Assembly: GCF_018889995.1 (NCBI RefSeq)
Contig: NZ_CP076547.1
Span: forward strand, 62,001 to 126,000
DNA: 64,000 nt
From: Subtercola sp. PAMC28395
Lineage (GTDB): Bacteria; Actinomycetota; Actinomycetes; Actinomycetales; Microbacteriaceae
Direction: 5' to 3'
Part shown: one piece after another, positions 44,859-54,010 of the stretch
How the letters are laid out: every line of letters starts with the position of its first letter
How positions within the stretch are numbered: the first letter of the stretch is position 1
Made by a program: the position numbers and the translations under genes
The notes under the pieces: model-generated
Databases searched by the model: none
What the model saw: the letters and a program-made list of their open reading frames with translations, nothing else
Told to the model about the DNA's origin: nothing

Positions 44859-45218
44859 GTGAATACCGAACCTTCTGGGCCAGTTCGCATCGGGCCGAAC
44901 GATATTCTGCGGCTCGTGCTCGAACTCTTCGCGTTCTTCTCGATCGGGCTGTGGGGCTTTCTCGCATGGCCGGCTCCCCTGCTCAACTGGGTATTCGGTA
45001 TCGGAGCTCCCCTGTTCGCAATCGTGCTCTGGGGTCTGTTCCGCTCACCTCGAGCTGTATTCAGCCTGGATCCGTTCGGCAAGGCTCTCGTTGAAATCGT
45101 GATCATGGGTTCCGGGGCACTGGCGTGGCTGGTCATGGGCCAGTGGTTGGTCGCCCTCGTGTTCGGTCTCGTCGCCGTGGTGAGTGGCGTCATCTCGGGC
45201 CGCAAGGAATTCGCATGA
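44859..45218 (+). CDS. YrdB-like small membrane protein (DUF2568)
   Basis: The 119-residue protein has four hydrophobic segments and the DUF2568 pattern: LRLVLELFAFFSIGLWGF, GIGAPLFAIVLWGLFRSPRA and WLVMGQWLVALVFGLVAV. No function is known. It starts with GTG, and its stop overlaps the nagA start (ATGA), so the two are co-translated; a link to amino-sugar use is only positional. Confidence 0.8.
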   Translation: MNTEPSGPVRIGPNDILRLVLELFAFFSIGLWGFLAWPAPLLNWVFGIGAPLFAIVLWGLFRSPRAVFSLDPFGKALVEIVIMGSGALAWLVMGQWLVALVFGLVAVVSGVISGRKEFA

Positions 45219-46273
45219 CCGTCGTGATCCACAGCGCCACCAAGGTCGACGCCGACGGGCAACTCGAGGACTTCTGGGTGGCCTTCACCGGCACCACGAT
45301 CGCAGCCGCCGGTGTCGGCAACGGATGGCATGGCTGGTCGACCGCAGCGAACGCCGAAGTGATCAATGCGCGCGGCCGCTGGCTGACGCCGGGTTTCATC
45401 GACGTACACAGCCACGGGGGCGGCGGCCACGCCTTCGATCGTGACGCCGACGGCATCACTGCCGCATTGGCTGCGCACCGCGCCCACGGAACGACGCGGT
45501 CCATAGTGAGTCTCGTGTCGAACACCCGTGAATCGCTGACCACCAACCTCGCGCTCATCGCCACGCTGGCCGAGTCGGACCCGCTGGTTCTCGGGTCACA
45601 CCTCGAAGGCCCGTATCTGGCGCTCTCGCGACGGGGTGCGCACAACCCGGAATTCCTGAAAGCACCTGACCGCGACGAGGTCAGAGATCTTGTGGATGCG
45701 GCGAGAGGGAGCCTCAGACAGGTCACGATTGCCCCCGAACTGCCTGGTGCGCTGGAGATCATCGACCAATTGGTCGATGCCGACGTGGTTGTCGCTATCG
45801 GTCACACTGAAGCCGACTTCGACCTTGCCCGTGAGGCATTCGATCGCGGCGCCAGCCTTCTCACTCATGGGTTCGAAGCGATGCCCGGTATCGGGCACCG
45901 CGAGCCGGGGCCGGTCACGGCGGCACTCGTCGACCCGAGGGTCGCGCTCGAACTCGTACTCGACGGGGTGCAGGTGCACCCCGAGGTCGCACGGATCGCC
46001 TTCTACGCCGCCCCCCAGAGAATCGTGTTGGTCACCGACGCGATGTCGGCTCCCGGTTCTTCGCTCACGCAGGACGCGGCCCTGCGATCGGCCATCTTCG
46101 ACTCTGGCGTCGACCCGGTACTCGCCGTGCGCGCGGTGACAGCGTCTCCGGCGCGGGCTCTGAAACTCGACGAGACGCTTGGCTACCTCGCCCCCGGCTT
46201 TGCTGCAGACGCGGTGCTGCTGGATGCCGGATGGAATGTGGAACAGGTCTGGGCGGCCGGCTCCCGGGTCTGA
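45215..46273 (+). CDS. nagA: N-acetylglucosamine-6-phosphate deacetylase-like amidohydrolase, internally shortened
   Basis: NagA deacetylates GlcNAc-6-P. The family features are present: GFIDVHSHGGGG, the metal Glu in HLEGPYLA, metal His in GHTEAD and THGFEAMPG, and the catalytic Asp in LVTDA. Two differences stand out. About 30 residues that normally lie between LVTDA and SSLT are missing (only MSAPG remains), giving 352 residues instead of about 380. The usual DG-H before the -HP- motif reads DGVQVHPEVA, so a substrate-site His is Gln. Its activity or specificity may differ. The ATG overlaps the DUF2568 stop. Confidence 0.8.
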   Translation: MTVVIHSATKVDADGQLEDFWVAFTGTTIAAAGVGNGWHGWSTAANAEVINARGRWLTPGFIDVHSHGGGGHAFDRDADGITAALAAHRAHGTTRSIVSLVSNTRESLTTNLALIATLAESDPLVLGSHLEGPYLALSRRGAHNPEFLKAPDRDEVRDLVDAARGSLRQVTIAPELPGALEIIDQLVDADVVVAIGHTEADFDLAREAFDRGASLLTHGFEAMPGIGHREPGPVTAALVDPRVALELVLDGVQVHPEVARIAFYAAPQRIVLVTDAMSAPGSSLTQDAALRSAIFDSGVDPVLAVRAVTASPARALKLDETLGYLAPGFAADAVLLDAGWNVEQVWAAGSRV

Positions 46274-46343
46274 GCAACCAGGCTCTGAGCAACCAGGGTC
46301 TGAACGACACGGGACCGAGTAGACACGTTCCGAGCAAACCCGT
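46269..46343. repeat. 15-bp tandem repeat (5 units) starting at the nagA stop codon
   Basis: Units start at 46269, 46284, 46299, 46314 and 46329. The first two, TCTGAGCAACCAGGC and TCTGAGCAACCAGGG, differ in one base; later ones decay progressively. The nagA stop TGA (46271-46273) is part of the first unit. Confidence 0.85.
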
Positions 46344-46398
46344 GCCTGGGCGCAGTCTCCGGATCGGGCCCAGACAGGGGTTGAGGCTCCGATCAACG

Positions 46399-46441
46399 GA
46401 GAACGGCACCCCACCTCGACTGGAGGAAGGATGCCGTTCTC
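46399..46441. terminator. Hairpin terminator between nagA and icd
   Basis: GAGAACGGCA (46399-46408) pairs with TGCCGTTCTC (46432-46441), ten perfect pairs. An inner CCTC/GAGG can extend the stem. It lies between the converging nagA and icd genes and could serve both. Confidence 0.75.
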
Positions 46442-46478
46442 TGAACCCGGCCCGATTGCATCGGGTCGGGCAGGACGA

Positions 46479-47699
46479 TCACGCCAGGCGCGCCTTCAGG
46501 TTCTCTGTCAGAGTCGCGAGGAACTCTTCGGTGGTCTGGTACGGCTGCTCAGGGCCGACCAGCAAGGCGAGGTCCTTGGTCATCGCACCAGACTCGACGG
46601 TCTTGATGACGACATCCTCGAGCGTGTCGGCGAAAGCAATGAGCTCGGCATTGTCATCGAGTTTGCCGCGGTGCGCGAGGCCACGGGTCCACGCGTAGAT
46701 CGAGGCGATCGGGTTCGTGGAAGTGGGCTTGCCGGCCTGGTGCTGGCGGTAGTGGCGCGTGACGGTGCCGTGGGCGGCCTCGGCTTCGACCGTCTTACCG
46801 TCTGGCGTGAACAGGACACTCGTCATGAGTCCCAGCGAACCGAAGCCCTGCGCCACCGTGTCACTCTGCACGTCGCCGTCGTAGTTCTTGGCAGCCCACA
46901 CGTAACCGCCCTCCCATTTGAGAGCGGCCGCGACCATGTCATCGATCAGTCGGTGCTCGTAGGTGATACCCGCCTCGGCGAACGCTGCAGCGAACTCCTC
47001 GTCGAAGACCTCCTGGAAGAGATCCTTGAAGCGGCCGTCGTACGCCTTCAGAATCGTGTTCTTGGTGGAGAGGTAGACCGGGTACTTGCGGTTCAGGCCA
47101 TAACTCAATGACGCGCGGGCGAAGTCACGGATCGAGTCATCCAGGTTGTACATCGCCATGGCGACACCAGACCCGGGCGACTGGAACACCTCGAAGGACT
47201 GAGGCTCTGCGTTGCTGCCCTCTTCAGGCTGGAACGAGAGGGTCAGCGTGCCCTTGCCCTCGAACCGGAAGTCGGTGGCCTTGTACTGGTCGCCGAACGC
47301 GTGGCGGCCGATGATGATCGGCTTGTTCCACCCAGGCACGAGACGGGGGATGTTCGAGATGATGATGGGCTCACGAAAGATGGTTCCACCCAGGATGTTG
47401 CGGATCGTGCCGTTCGGGCTCTTCCACATCTTCTTCAGGCCGAATTCCTCCACGCGGGCTTCGTCCGGAGTGATCGTGGCGCACTTCACGCCGACACCGT
47501 GCTTCTGAATCGCATGCGCCGCATCGATCGTGACCTGATCGTTGGTCTCGTCGCGGCGCTCGATGCCGAGGTCGTAGTACTCCAGGTTGATGTCGAGGTA
47601 GGGATAGATGAGCGTGTCTTTGATCGACTGCCAGATGATCCTCGTCATCTCGTCGCCATCGAGCTCGACGACCGTGCCCTCTACATGAATCTTGGACAT
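46479..47699 (-). CDS. icd: NADP-dependent isocitrate dehydrogenase (dimeric type)
   Basis: Icd converts isocitrate to 2-oxoglutarate with NADP+. The family block [13 protein letters not shown] opens the protein. [19 protein letters not shown] holds the substrate-binding Ser, Asn and Arg residues. [30 protein letters not shown] holds the metal-binding Asp residues. [12 protein letters not shown] binds NADP+. It is 406 residues long, as for eukaryote-like dimeric forms. A palindromic motif that also lies before sucCD is found 72 to 92 bases upstream. Confidence 0.97.
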   Translation of the reverse strand: MSKIHVEGTVVELDGDEMTRIIWQSIKDTLIYPYLDINLEYYDLGIERRDETNDQVTIDAAHAIQKHGVGVKCATITPDEARVEEFGLKKMWKSPNGTIRNILGGTIFREPIIISNIPRLVPGWNKPIIIGRHAFGDQYKATDFRFEGKGTLTLSFQPEEGSNAEPQSFEVFQSPGSGVAMAMYNLDDSIRDFARASLSYGLNRKYPVYLSTKNTILKAYDGRFKDLFQEVFDEEFAAAFAEAGITYEHRLIDDMVAAALKWEGGYVWAAKNYDGDVQSDTVAQGFGSLGLMTSVLFTPDGKTVEAEAAHGTVTRHYRQHQAGKPTSTNPIASIYAWTRGLAHRGKLDDNAELIAFADTLEDVVIKTVESGAMTKDLALLVGPEQPYQTTEEFLATLTENLKARLA

Positions 47700-47770
47700 T
47701 CAAACTCCTTACCCGCGTGGTCAGCCTGTGCTGACGAAACTAAGCCAAGGAACAGCCTACCCGGTTTCAG

Positions 47771-47791
47771 ATGTATCTCGATATCAAGACA
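47771..47791 (-). promoter_or_regulatory. Palindromic motif before icd, shared with sucCD
   Basis: The core TCTCGATATCAAGA (47776-47789) is nearly palindromic. The 21-base stretch shares 18 positions with the one at 60483-60503 before sucC, in the same orientation relative to the gene. Upstream distances are 72 and 87 bases. The regulator is not known. Confidence 0.6.
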
Positions 47792-47874
47792 GTTTGGGAC
47801 GAGATTTTCGCGGAAACCGGGGGGCCGGCCAGGCACGTCTGGCGCGTCGATGCGCATCCCGTTAGCCTTGCACC

Positions 47875-48327
47875 ATGAGTGACTTGAGACTTGAAGAGCT
47901 GTCTGCGACCAACATCGTCGCCGCAAACACACTGACGCTCAAGCCCGGCCAGGAACAGTTCGTGGCGCCGGTATCGCACTCCATCGCGGAAGCGTATGTC
48001 AATCCGTCGACGGCGTGGCCCCGGGTCGTTCTCGACGGCGACGAAGTCGTCGGTTTCATCATGGGCAACTTCGATCCAGACAGCCCGCACGATGAATTCC
48101 GCGGTTGCATCTGGCGAATGAACGTAGCCGCGAGTGCCCAGGGTCGCGGCATCGGCCGCTTCGCCGTAGTTGCACTGGCCGAAGAAGCGCGTTCGAGGGG
48201 ATTCGACAGGCTCACCGTCATGTTCGAGCCCGGCGAAGACGGCCCGGAGGCCTTCTTTCTCGCCGTGGGCTTCGAGCCGATCGGCGAGACCCAGTTCGGC
48301 GAGACGATCGCGGCACTCTCGCTGTAA
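47875..48327 (+). CDS. GNAT-family N-acetyltransferase
   Basis: The 150-residue protein is a single GNAT domain. RMNVAASAQGRGIGRFAVVAL holds the acetyl-CoA pyrophosphate loop QGRGIG, and VVLDGDEVVGFIMGNF is the preceding strand pair. The C-terminal EAFFLAVGFEPIGE is the closing strand. The N-terminal arrangement resembles diamine/polyamine acetyltransferases (BltD/PaiA), but the substrate is not certain. It stands alone, divergent from icd. Confidence 0.87.
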   Translation: MSDLRLEELSATNIVAANTLTLKPGQEQFVAPVSHSIAEAYVNPSTAWPRVVLDGDEVVGFIMGNFDPDSPHDEFRGCIWRMNVAASAQGRGIGRFAVVALAEEARSRGFDRLTVMFEPGEDGPEAFFLAVGFEPIGETQFGETIAALSL

Positions 48328-48430
48328 CGGCGTTCGCTCACGCGGTTCGGCTACGCTGTCGCAGAGTGGAGCTGTGCCTCACAGCGCCACTGAACCCCCT
48401 CCCACCCCTCAGACAATCGACGGAGAAGCT

Positions 48431-48838
48431 GTGAAGCGTCGTATTCTCATCGCCGCGCCGATCCTTGCCGCGAGCGCGCTCATGCTCTCAGCGTGCTCGG
48501 TGGCCCAGGTCGTCGCTCCACCGTTTGCTGGCGCGATCTATGCCACCCCGGCCGATGCCTCCGGCGCACCTTCGAACGTGGCGCTGCCCGACTGGGTGCC
48601 CGCCGATGCCACCCTGATCCGGATAAAGACAGACGAGACCAAGCACGCGAGCATCATGACTTTCACTGTCACGACGCCGGCCCCCATCGGTCAGCCGTGT
48701 AGCGCGGACATGAGCGCACAGTTGCCCCAGCTCATCGAATCGTGGTGGCCTCCGACCGTGCCTGCCGAAGGTGTCACCTGCTCGGGCGCATGGCACATCT
48801 TCACTCCAGCCAACTACGTCTACGCCTGGACTCCGTAG
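48431..48838 (+). CDS. Small secreted lipoprotein, function unknown
   Basis: The GTG at 48431 gives a signal peptide (RRILIAAPILAASALMLSAC) with lipobox LSAC, and a mature chain of about 113 residues. Three further cysteines could pair into one disulfide (QPCSADMS and VTCSGAW). PDWVPADATLIRIKTDE and AWHIFTPANYVYAWTP are distinctive, but I cannot name the family. A frame open upstream is not used because the signal peptide fixes the start. The stop TAG is shared with the first unit of an 18-bp tandem repeat. Confidence 0.7.
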   Translation: MKRRILIAAPILAASALMLSACSVAQVVAPPFAGAIYATPADASGAPSNVALPDWVPADATLIRIKTDETKHASIMTFTVTTPAPIGQPCSADMSAQLPQLIESWWPPTVPAEGVTCSGAWHIFTPANYVYAWTP

Positions 48839-48909
48839 TTCTCCGGCCGCCTGAGGTTCTTTGGCCGCCTGACGTTCTCAGGCCGCATGGAGTTCTCCGG
48901 CTGCCCGGG
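48838..48909. repeat. 18-bp tandem repeat (4 units) at the lipoprotein stop codon
   Basis: Units run 48838-48855, 48856-48873, 48874-48891 and 48892-48909. The consensus is GTTCTCCGGCCGCCTGAG. The TAG stop at 48836-48838 touches the first unit. The array fills the gap to the convergent ABC gene. Confidence 0.88.
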
Positions 48910-48923
48910 CTCAACGAACAGCT

Positions 48924-50741
48924 CTACACGAGCGACTCGCGCCACGAAGCGTGTAGCTGGGAGAAGCGCCCGGTTCCCGCAATCAGGTCTGCCGGTGTGC
49001 CATCCTCGACAATTCGTCCGTGTTCCATGACGAGCACGCGGTCGGCGATCGCAACCGTCGAAAGCCGGTGGGCGATGATGATGGCGGTGCGGTCTGCGAG
49101 GAGCGTCTGAAGGGCATCCTGAACCAGGCGTTCGCTGGGGATGTCGAGCGAAGCAGTCGCCTCGTCGAGAATCAGTACGGCAGGGTCAGCCAGGAAGGCC
49201 CTGGCAAACGAGATGAGCTGCCGCTGCCCGGCTGAGACACGGCCGCCTCGCTTATTCACATCGGTCTCGTATCCGTTCGGCAGACCCATGATGAAGGTGT
49301 CGGCACCCACGGCTTCAGCCGCCCGCACGATCTCGTCGCGGCTGGCACCCGGCTTTCCGATGGCAATGTTCTCTGCGACACTCCCCGAGAAGAGATAGGC
49401 CTCCTGGGTCACCATGACGATGGCACGCCTGAGGTCTTTCGGGTGCACTTCGCGCAGGTCGATTCCGTCGAGAGCGAGAATTCCTGCTGTCGGGTCATAG
49501 AACCGCGAAATCAGCTTCGCCAGGGTCGATTTTCCGGCGCCCGTCGATCCGACCAGGGCGATGGTCTGGCCCGCGGGGATGTGCAGCGTGAATCGGGGCA
49601 GGATGATCCGCCCGGTGTCGTAGGAGAATTCCACCCCGACGAAGTCGATCTCGCCCTTCGATTCCCAGAGGTCGACGGGCGACACCGGGTCGGCCACACT
49701 CGGCATCTCTTCGAGGACGCCCGAGATCTTCTCGAGCGCTGCGGCCGCCGACTGGTAGGAGTTGTAGAACATCGCCATTTCTTCCATGGGATCGAAGAAC
49801 CGGCGCGTGTACAGCACGGCAGCCAGCAGAACCCCGATGGCGACCTGCCCGTCGATGACGCGGAACGCACCCACCAGAAGCACGACAGCGACGGTGACGT
49901 TGCCGATGAGCACGAGCCCCGGATCGAAGATGCCGAAGAGCCGGATGACCCGGGCATTGGATTCCCGGTACGCCTCGACGAGTCCGCCGAATTCACGCTC
50001 ATTGCTCTTCTCCGTGCGAAATGCCTTGACCGCGCGGATTCCGGTCATCGTTTCGACGAACTTCACGATCAACTTTGCGCTGGCGACGCGCGTGAGCCGG
50101 AACATCTTCTGCGAGCGCACCTGGAACCAACGCGTCAGAATCGCGAGCGGCAGGAGCGAGCAGACAAGGATGACGCCACTGGTCCAGTCGAGGGAGAACA
50201 GAGCGAAACCAATGAACAGCATGTACAGCAGACCCTGCACGAGCTGGTTGATTCCCGAGTCGAGCAACTCGCGGATTGCGTCGAGATCGCTGGTCTGGCG
50301 CGAGATGATGCGCCCTGAGGTGTAGCTCTCATGGAAGTCCAGGCTCAGCCGCTGTGTCTGCGCGAAGACCCTCTTCCGCAGATCCAGCAGGATCGACTGG
50401 GAGATTCTCGCCGTCAACACCGTGAACCACGAGATCAGGAGCGCGCCACTGACCCCCGTCAGGATGTAGGCGGCCCCGGCGAGGCCGATGGGCATCCAGT
50501 CATTCGCCAGAAGAGCCGGCAGCCCGCTGTCGATTCCGTACGCGATGAGCGCGGGACCGGCCACCTGGGCCGCAGTGCTCACCACGACGACGATGAGCCC
50601 CAGCAGGAGCCTCGGGCGTTCAGGGCGGAGAAGGGAACCGAGGAGGCGAAGCGACCGTTGGCGGATCTGCTGGCTCTCGATCTTCGTGAAGTCGTTGCGC
50701 TCTTCGCCGCCGACGCCGGAAATGCTTGTGGCGGTGGTCAT
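48924..50741 (-). CDS. ABC exporter half-transporter, canonical ATPase site
   Basis: The 605-residue half-transporter has six membrane helices (roughly residues 45-340) and one ATPase domain. Walker A is GSTGAGKST, the signature VSAGQRQLI, and Walker [12 protein letters not shown] with an intact catalytic Glu. The H-loop is IAHRLSTV. The signature is not the full LSGGQ, which is common in one half of heterodimeric exporters. The ATG overlaps the stop of the partner gene by four bases. The substrate is unknown; similar pumps export drugs or lipids. Confidence 0.92.
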   Translation of the reverse strand: MTTATSISGVGGEERNDFTKIESQQIRQRSLRLLGSLLRPERPRLLLGLIVVVVSTAAQVAGPALIAYGIDSGLPALLANDWMPIGLAGAAYILTGVSGALLISWFTVLTARISQSILLDLRKRVFAQTQRLSLDFHESYTSGRIISRQTSDLDAIRELLDSGINQLVQGLLYMLFIGFALFSLDWTSGVILVCSLLPLAILTRWFQVRSQKMFRLTRVASAKLIVKFVETMTGIRAVKAFRTEKSNEREFGGLVEAYRESNARVIRLFGIFDPGLVLIGNVTVAVVLLVGAFRVIDGQVAIGVLLAAVLYTRRFFDPMEEMAMFYNSYQSAAAALEKISGVLEEMPSVADPVSPVDLWESKGEIDFVGVEFSYDTGRIILPRFTLHIPAGQTIALVGSTGAGKSTLAKLISRFYDPTAGILALDGIDLREVHPKDLRRAIVMVTQEAYLFSGSVAENIAIGKPGASRDEIVRAAEAVGADTFIMGLPNGYETDVNKRGGRVSAGQRQLISFARAFLADPAVLILDEATASLDIPSERLVQDALQTLLADRTAIIIAHRLSTVAIADRVLVMEHGRIVEDGTPADLIAGTGRFSQLHASWRESLV

Positions 50742-52570
50742 CTGCCCTCCTCCGAATTCAACAGTTCGATCGACAGATCACCGGAGATTCCGGACGTCGA
50801 TGGCACCACCGTGGGATCCTCGTCGAAACTCGAGATGACAAACCGGTAGTGATCGCTGCTTGCAAGCAGCTGCGCATGAGTGCCCACGGCTGAGATCCTG
50901 CCGTGCTCCAGCAGTGCAACCCGATCGGCCAGCGCCACGGTCGACGGCCGGTGTGCCACGATCAGAGCCGTCGTTGTGGCCAGCACCCGTCTGAGTGCCG
51001 CCTCGACGAGCGCCTCTGTGTCGACGTCGAGCGCCGACAATGGGTCATCGAGTACCAGAACGTGCGGGCGTGCCGCTATGGCCCTGGCGAGTGCCAGGCG
51101 CTGTCGCTGGCCGCCAGAGAGGCTCAGCCCCTCTTCGCCGACCCGCGTCTCCAGACCCAGCGGAAGATCGTACACAAAGCTGGCCTGTGCGATCTGGATG
51201 GCCTCCGCCACGTCTGCGTCGCTGGCTTCAGGTCGCCCGAGAACGATGTTCTCCCTCACAGAGGCGCTGAACAGCGTGGCGTCTTCGAATGCCATGGCGA
51301 TGTTCGTTCGCAGATCAGCACGAGTCAGCTCCCTGATGTCGACACCGTCGAGCATCACGGCACCGCCTGTCGTGTCGTAGAGCCGGGTTGTCAGTGCCGT
51401 CAGGGTGCTCTTGCCCGAGCCGGTGAGGCCCACCAGCGCCATCGTCTCGCCCGACTCGATCCGCAGGTCGACACCATCGAGCAGGTCGCGGAACTCAGCC
51501 GGGGCATCCTGGTACCGGAAGTGCACGTTCTCAAAGGTCAGCTGCCCACGGGGGTTCGGGATGATCGTGGGTCTCTCCGGGTCGGAAATGGTGTTCACCG
51601 AATCCAGGACGTCGAAGAATCGTGCTGTCGCCGTCTTCGCGTCGAGCGTCATTGCGAGAAAATAGCCCATCGATTCGACGGGGAACAACAACACCGTGCC
51701 TGTGGCGAAGAATGCCACCAGCTGCCCGACCGAGGATTCCCCTGTCGACGCCAGCCACACTCCGACGACAAGGCAGACCGCGAACGCCACATCGGGGATG
51801 AGAAGCAACCACAACCAGATGCTAGCGACCGCTTTGGCCTTCTCGATCTCAGTGCCCCGCAGCTCTTCGGCCTGGCGCTCGAACTTCTTGAGCGCGAAGC
51901 CACCCCGGCCGAAGGCCTTGAGCACGCGGATTCCATGCACAGATTCCTCGACCGACGTCGCAAGGTCGCCGACCTGATCCTGGCTGCGCCTCGCGGCCTC
52001 GGAATACCGCCCCTCGAAGACGTAGCTGTAGGCCAGTACCGGGATCGAAGCGACCACGAAGATCAGCCCGAGTACCCAGTTGATGCTGATGAGCACAGCG
52101 AAACCGATCACGATGGTCAACACATTGACGACCAGGATCACGATGCCGAACGAGATCCACCGGCGAATCAGATTCAGGTCGCTGACGGCACGAGACAGCA
52201 ACTGGCCGCTCGGCCATCGGTCATGAAAGGAAACCGGAAGATCCTGCAGGTGCGAATACAGGCTTTTTCGCATGCTCGCCTCGACGTGGGTGCCCGGAGT
52301 GAGCACGAGCACCCGGCGCAGGGCGATCAGCACGGCCTCCAGCACACCGAGGCCGAGAATCAGCAGCACGACCGGCCAGATCTGCGAGGAATCTCCGTCA
52401 GAGAGCGGCCCGTCGATCAGAACCTGCAGCACCTGCGGGATGACGAGGGCCACGATGCTTGCCGTCAGCGACACGACCATGGCCGTGTAGATCCGCGGCA
52501 TAGCGGGTCGCGCGTACTCGTGGAGTCGCGAGAGAGTGCGAAAAGTCGACTGTCCTTGTGAGGCAGGCAT
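50738..52570 (-). CDS. ABC exporter half-transporter, degenerate ATPase site
   Basis: The 610-residue partner has six helices and an ATPase domain with Walker [10 protein letters not shown] and an intact LSGGQRQR signature. In Walker [13 protein letters not shown] has Asp where the catalytic Glu normally stands, as in TM287/288-type and LmrC-type heterodimers. The start is ATG 52570, because the frame above it contains no family similarity. A hairpin separates it from the upstream DDAH gene. The two half-transporters should form one asymmetric exporter. Confidence 0.92.
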   Translation of the reverse strand: MPASQGQSTFRTLSRLHEYARPAMPRIYTAMVVSLTASIVALVIPQVLQVLIDGPLSDGDSSQIWPVVLLILGLGVLEAVLIALRRVLVLTPGTHVEASMRKSLYSHLQDLPVSFHDRWPSGQLLSRAVSDLNLIRRWISFGIVILVVNVLTIVIGFAVLISINWVLGLIFVVASIPVLAYSYVFEGRYSEAARRSQDQVGDLATSVEESVHGIRVLKAFGRGGFALKKFERQAEELRGTEIEKAKAVASIWLWLLLIPDVAFAVCLVVGVWLASTGESSVGQLVAFFATGTVLLFPVESMGYFLAMTLDAKTATARFFDVLDSVNTISDPERPTIIPNPRGQLTFENVHFRYQDAPAEFRDLLDGVDLRIESGETMALVGLTGSGKSTLTALTTRLYDTTGGAVMLDGVDIRELTRADLRTNIAMAFEDATLFSASVRENIVLGRPEASDADVAEAIQIAQASFVYDLPLGLETRVGEEGLSLSGGQRQRLALARAIAARPHVLVLDDPLSALDVDTEALVEAALRRVLATTTALIVAHRPSTVALADRVALLEHGRISAVGTHAQLLASSDHYRFVISSFDEDPTVVPSTSGISGDLSIELLNSEEGR

Positions 52571-52653
52571 GAACGGGTTGTCCTCGGTGTGGTGTGATGG
52601 TGACTGACGACAGGCTGCTTCGCCGTTGTGGGGCGCAGGGAATTCTGGGCAGC

Positions 52654-52688
52654 CTTGCAGGCTACCCAATCTTCACGCCGCCTGCAAG
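52654..52688 (-). terminator. Hairpin between the DDAH and ABC exporter genes
   Basis: CTTGCAGGC (52654-52662) pairs perfectly with GCCTGCAAG (52680-52688) around 17 bases. It is downstream of the DDAH stop and could separate the two units. No T-run follows. Confidence 0.5.
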
Positions 52689-52739
52689 CTCGCGACCGAC
52701 TCGCGGATCGGTCATCTCACCGATGTGAGACGTTCCGTG

Positions 52740-53957
52740 TCAGCGCACCCGCACCGACAGGCAGGTGACGCAGCCCTCAAGTTTTTCGTACTCGCTGATG
52801 TCGACAGAGATGACCCGGTAGCCGAGATTCTCGATGAGTTCAGCACTCTTCGGCGCAGAGGCGGACATCAGCACAGTGTCTTCGGAGAGCTTCACGACGT
52901 GGGCGCCACCTTCCTCCGGCATGCTCAGGAACCGGTCGAAGATCTGCGGGTCATCCACCAGCGGCAGGTACCCGATCACGGTGCCGTCTGGCAGGGCCGT
53001 GACCGCGCTCTTCAGGTGCAGTACTTTGCTCAGCGGTACGGCGACCACCGTGTACCCCAGGGAAGCCAGGATGTGCCGCAATTGGTGGATACCCTCGGCG
53101 TTGGTGCGACCGCTCCGGCCGACGTAGACCGTGGTGCCGACCTTGAGCACGTCGCCGCCGTCGAGCGTGCCCGGCTGGGCGATTCTCGCGACCTTGAGGC
53201 CCAGCTCCCGCACCGTGACTTCGGCAGCATCGGTCTCTTCGACCCGGTGTTCACTCCCCGGGCTCGTGATGACCGCGACGTCACCGAAGACCACGACCGC
53301 GTCTTCGATGAACACAGAGTCGGCGAGGTGATCGGCCTGGTCGACCTCGACGGTGACCCACCCGGCGCCCTCGAGTGCAGAGACGTATGACTGCCACTGC
53401 GACGTTGCCAGCTCGAGGTCGATGTCGCTCTTCTCGATGTGCGTCACCTGGCCTTCGGCAAGGGTGGCTGCCGGGTGCCGGATGATCGCGATCCGCTTCT
53501 CGCCCTGATCTCGCCGCTCGGCCACCGCCACGCGCGCGATGCCCTCGTAGACACGGCGCCCGATCGTTGCAGACGCGAGGACCACCACGACGACGAAGAC
53601 CAGGTTGATGCCGAACAGCGTGCCGATGAGGTAGCTCACGACATCACCGTTCAGTGGGTTGCCCTGAGTGAGCACCTGGATTCCGGTGCCGACGAAGGCG
53701 CCCGCGACACCGGAGACCAGCCCTGCTGCGATCGAGAGATACCAGCTCCGAAATGCACCGACCACCGCGAAGACGAACAGGAAGAGCAGTGTGAACAGGG
53801 TCTGGGGAACGAAGAAGGCATTGATGACGGGGAGCGCGCCCGGTTCGAAGGCCTTGGCGACGAAGAAGGCGAGCACCATCGAGACGTGGGCCACCGCCGC
53901 AATGACAACTGCCGTGACAAGTGAAGCGAGGATGGCCCGCCGAGTGAAAAAAGACAT
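52740..53957 (-). CDS. Dimethylargininase (DDAH) fused to an N-terminal membrane domain
   Basis: From about residue 155 the protein is a typical DDAH: RIAIIRHPAATLAEGQVTH, ADSVFIEDAVVVFG, TLDGGDVLKVG, the catalytic His in VLHLKSAVTALPDG, and the catalytic Cys in GCVTCLSVRVR at the very end. DDAH hydrolyses N-methylated arginines to citrulline. The preceding 150 residues hold four hydrophobic helices (ASLVTAVVIAAVAHVSMVLAFF, LFTLLFLFVFAVVGAF and others), not part of DDAH elsewhere. ATG 53957 is chosen; GTG 53990 has no ribosome site. It follows purH by 53 bases and may be co-transcribed. Confidence 0.87.
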   Translation of the reverse strand: MSFFTRRAILASLVTAVVIAAVAHVSMVLAFFVAKAFEPGALPVINAFFVPQTLFTLLFLFVFAVVGAFRSWYLSIAAGLVSGVAGAFVGTGIQVLTQGNPLNGDVVSYLIGTLFGINLVFVVVVVLASATIGRRVYEGIARVAVAERRDQGEKRIAIIRHPAATLAEGQVTHIEKSDIDLELATSQWQSYVSALEGAGWVTVEVDQADHLADSVFIEDAVVVFGDVAVITSPGSEHRVEETDAAEVTVRELGLKVARIAQPGTLDGGDVLKVGTTVYVGRSGRTNAEGIHQLRHILASLGYTVVAVPLSKVLHLKSAVTALPDGTVIGYLPLVDDPQIFDRFLSMPEEGGAHVVKLSEDTVLMSASAPKSAELIENLGYRVISVDISEYEKLEGCVTCLSVRVR

Positions 53958-54010
53958 GCTTGTGACCCTACTCGATGCCGAATCGCTCACCGGGAGGAAC
54001 TGCCCATACC

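Noticed and set aside
46269..46343. Possible CRISPR array
   Set aside because: Units of 15 bp follow each other directly without spacers and decay in sequence. No cas genes are present.
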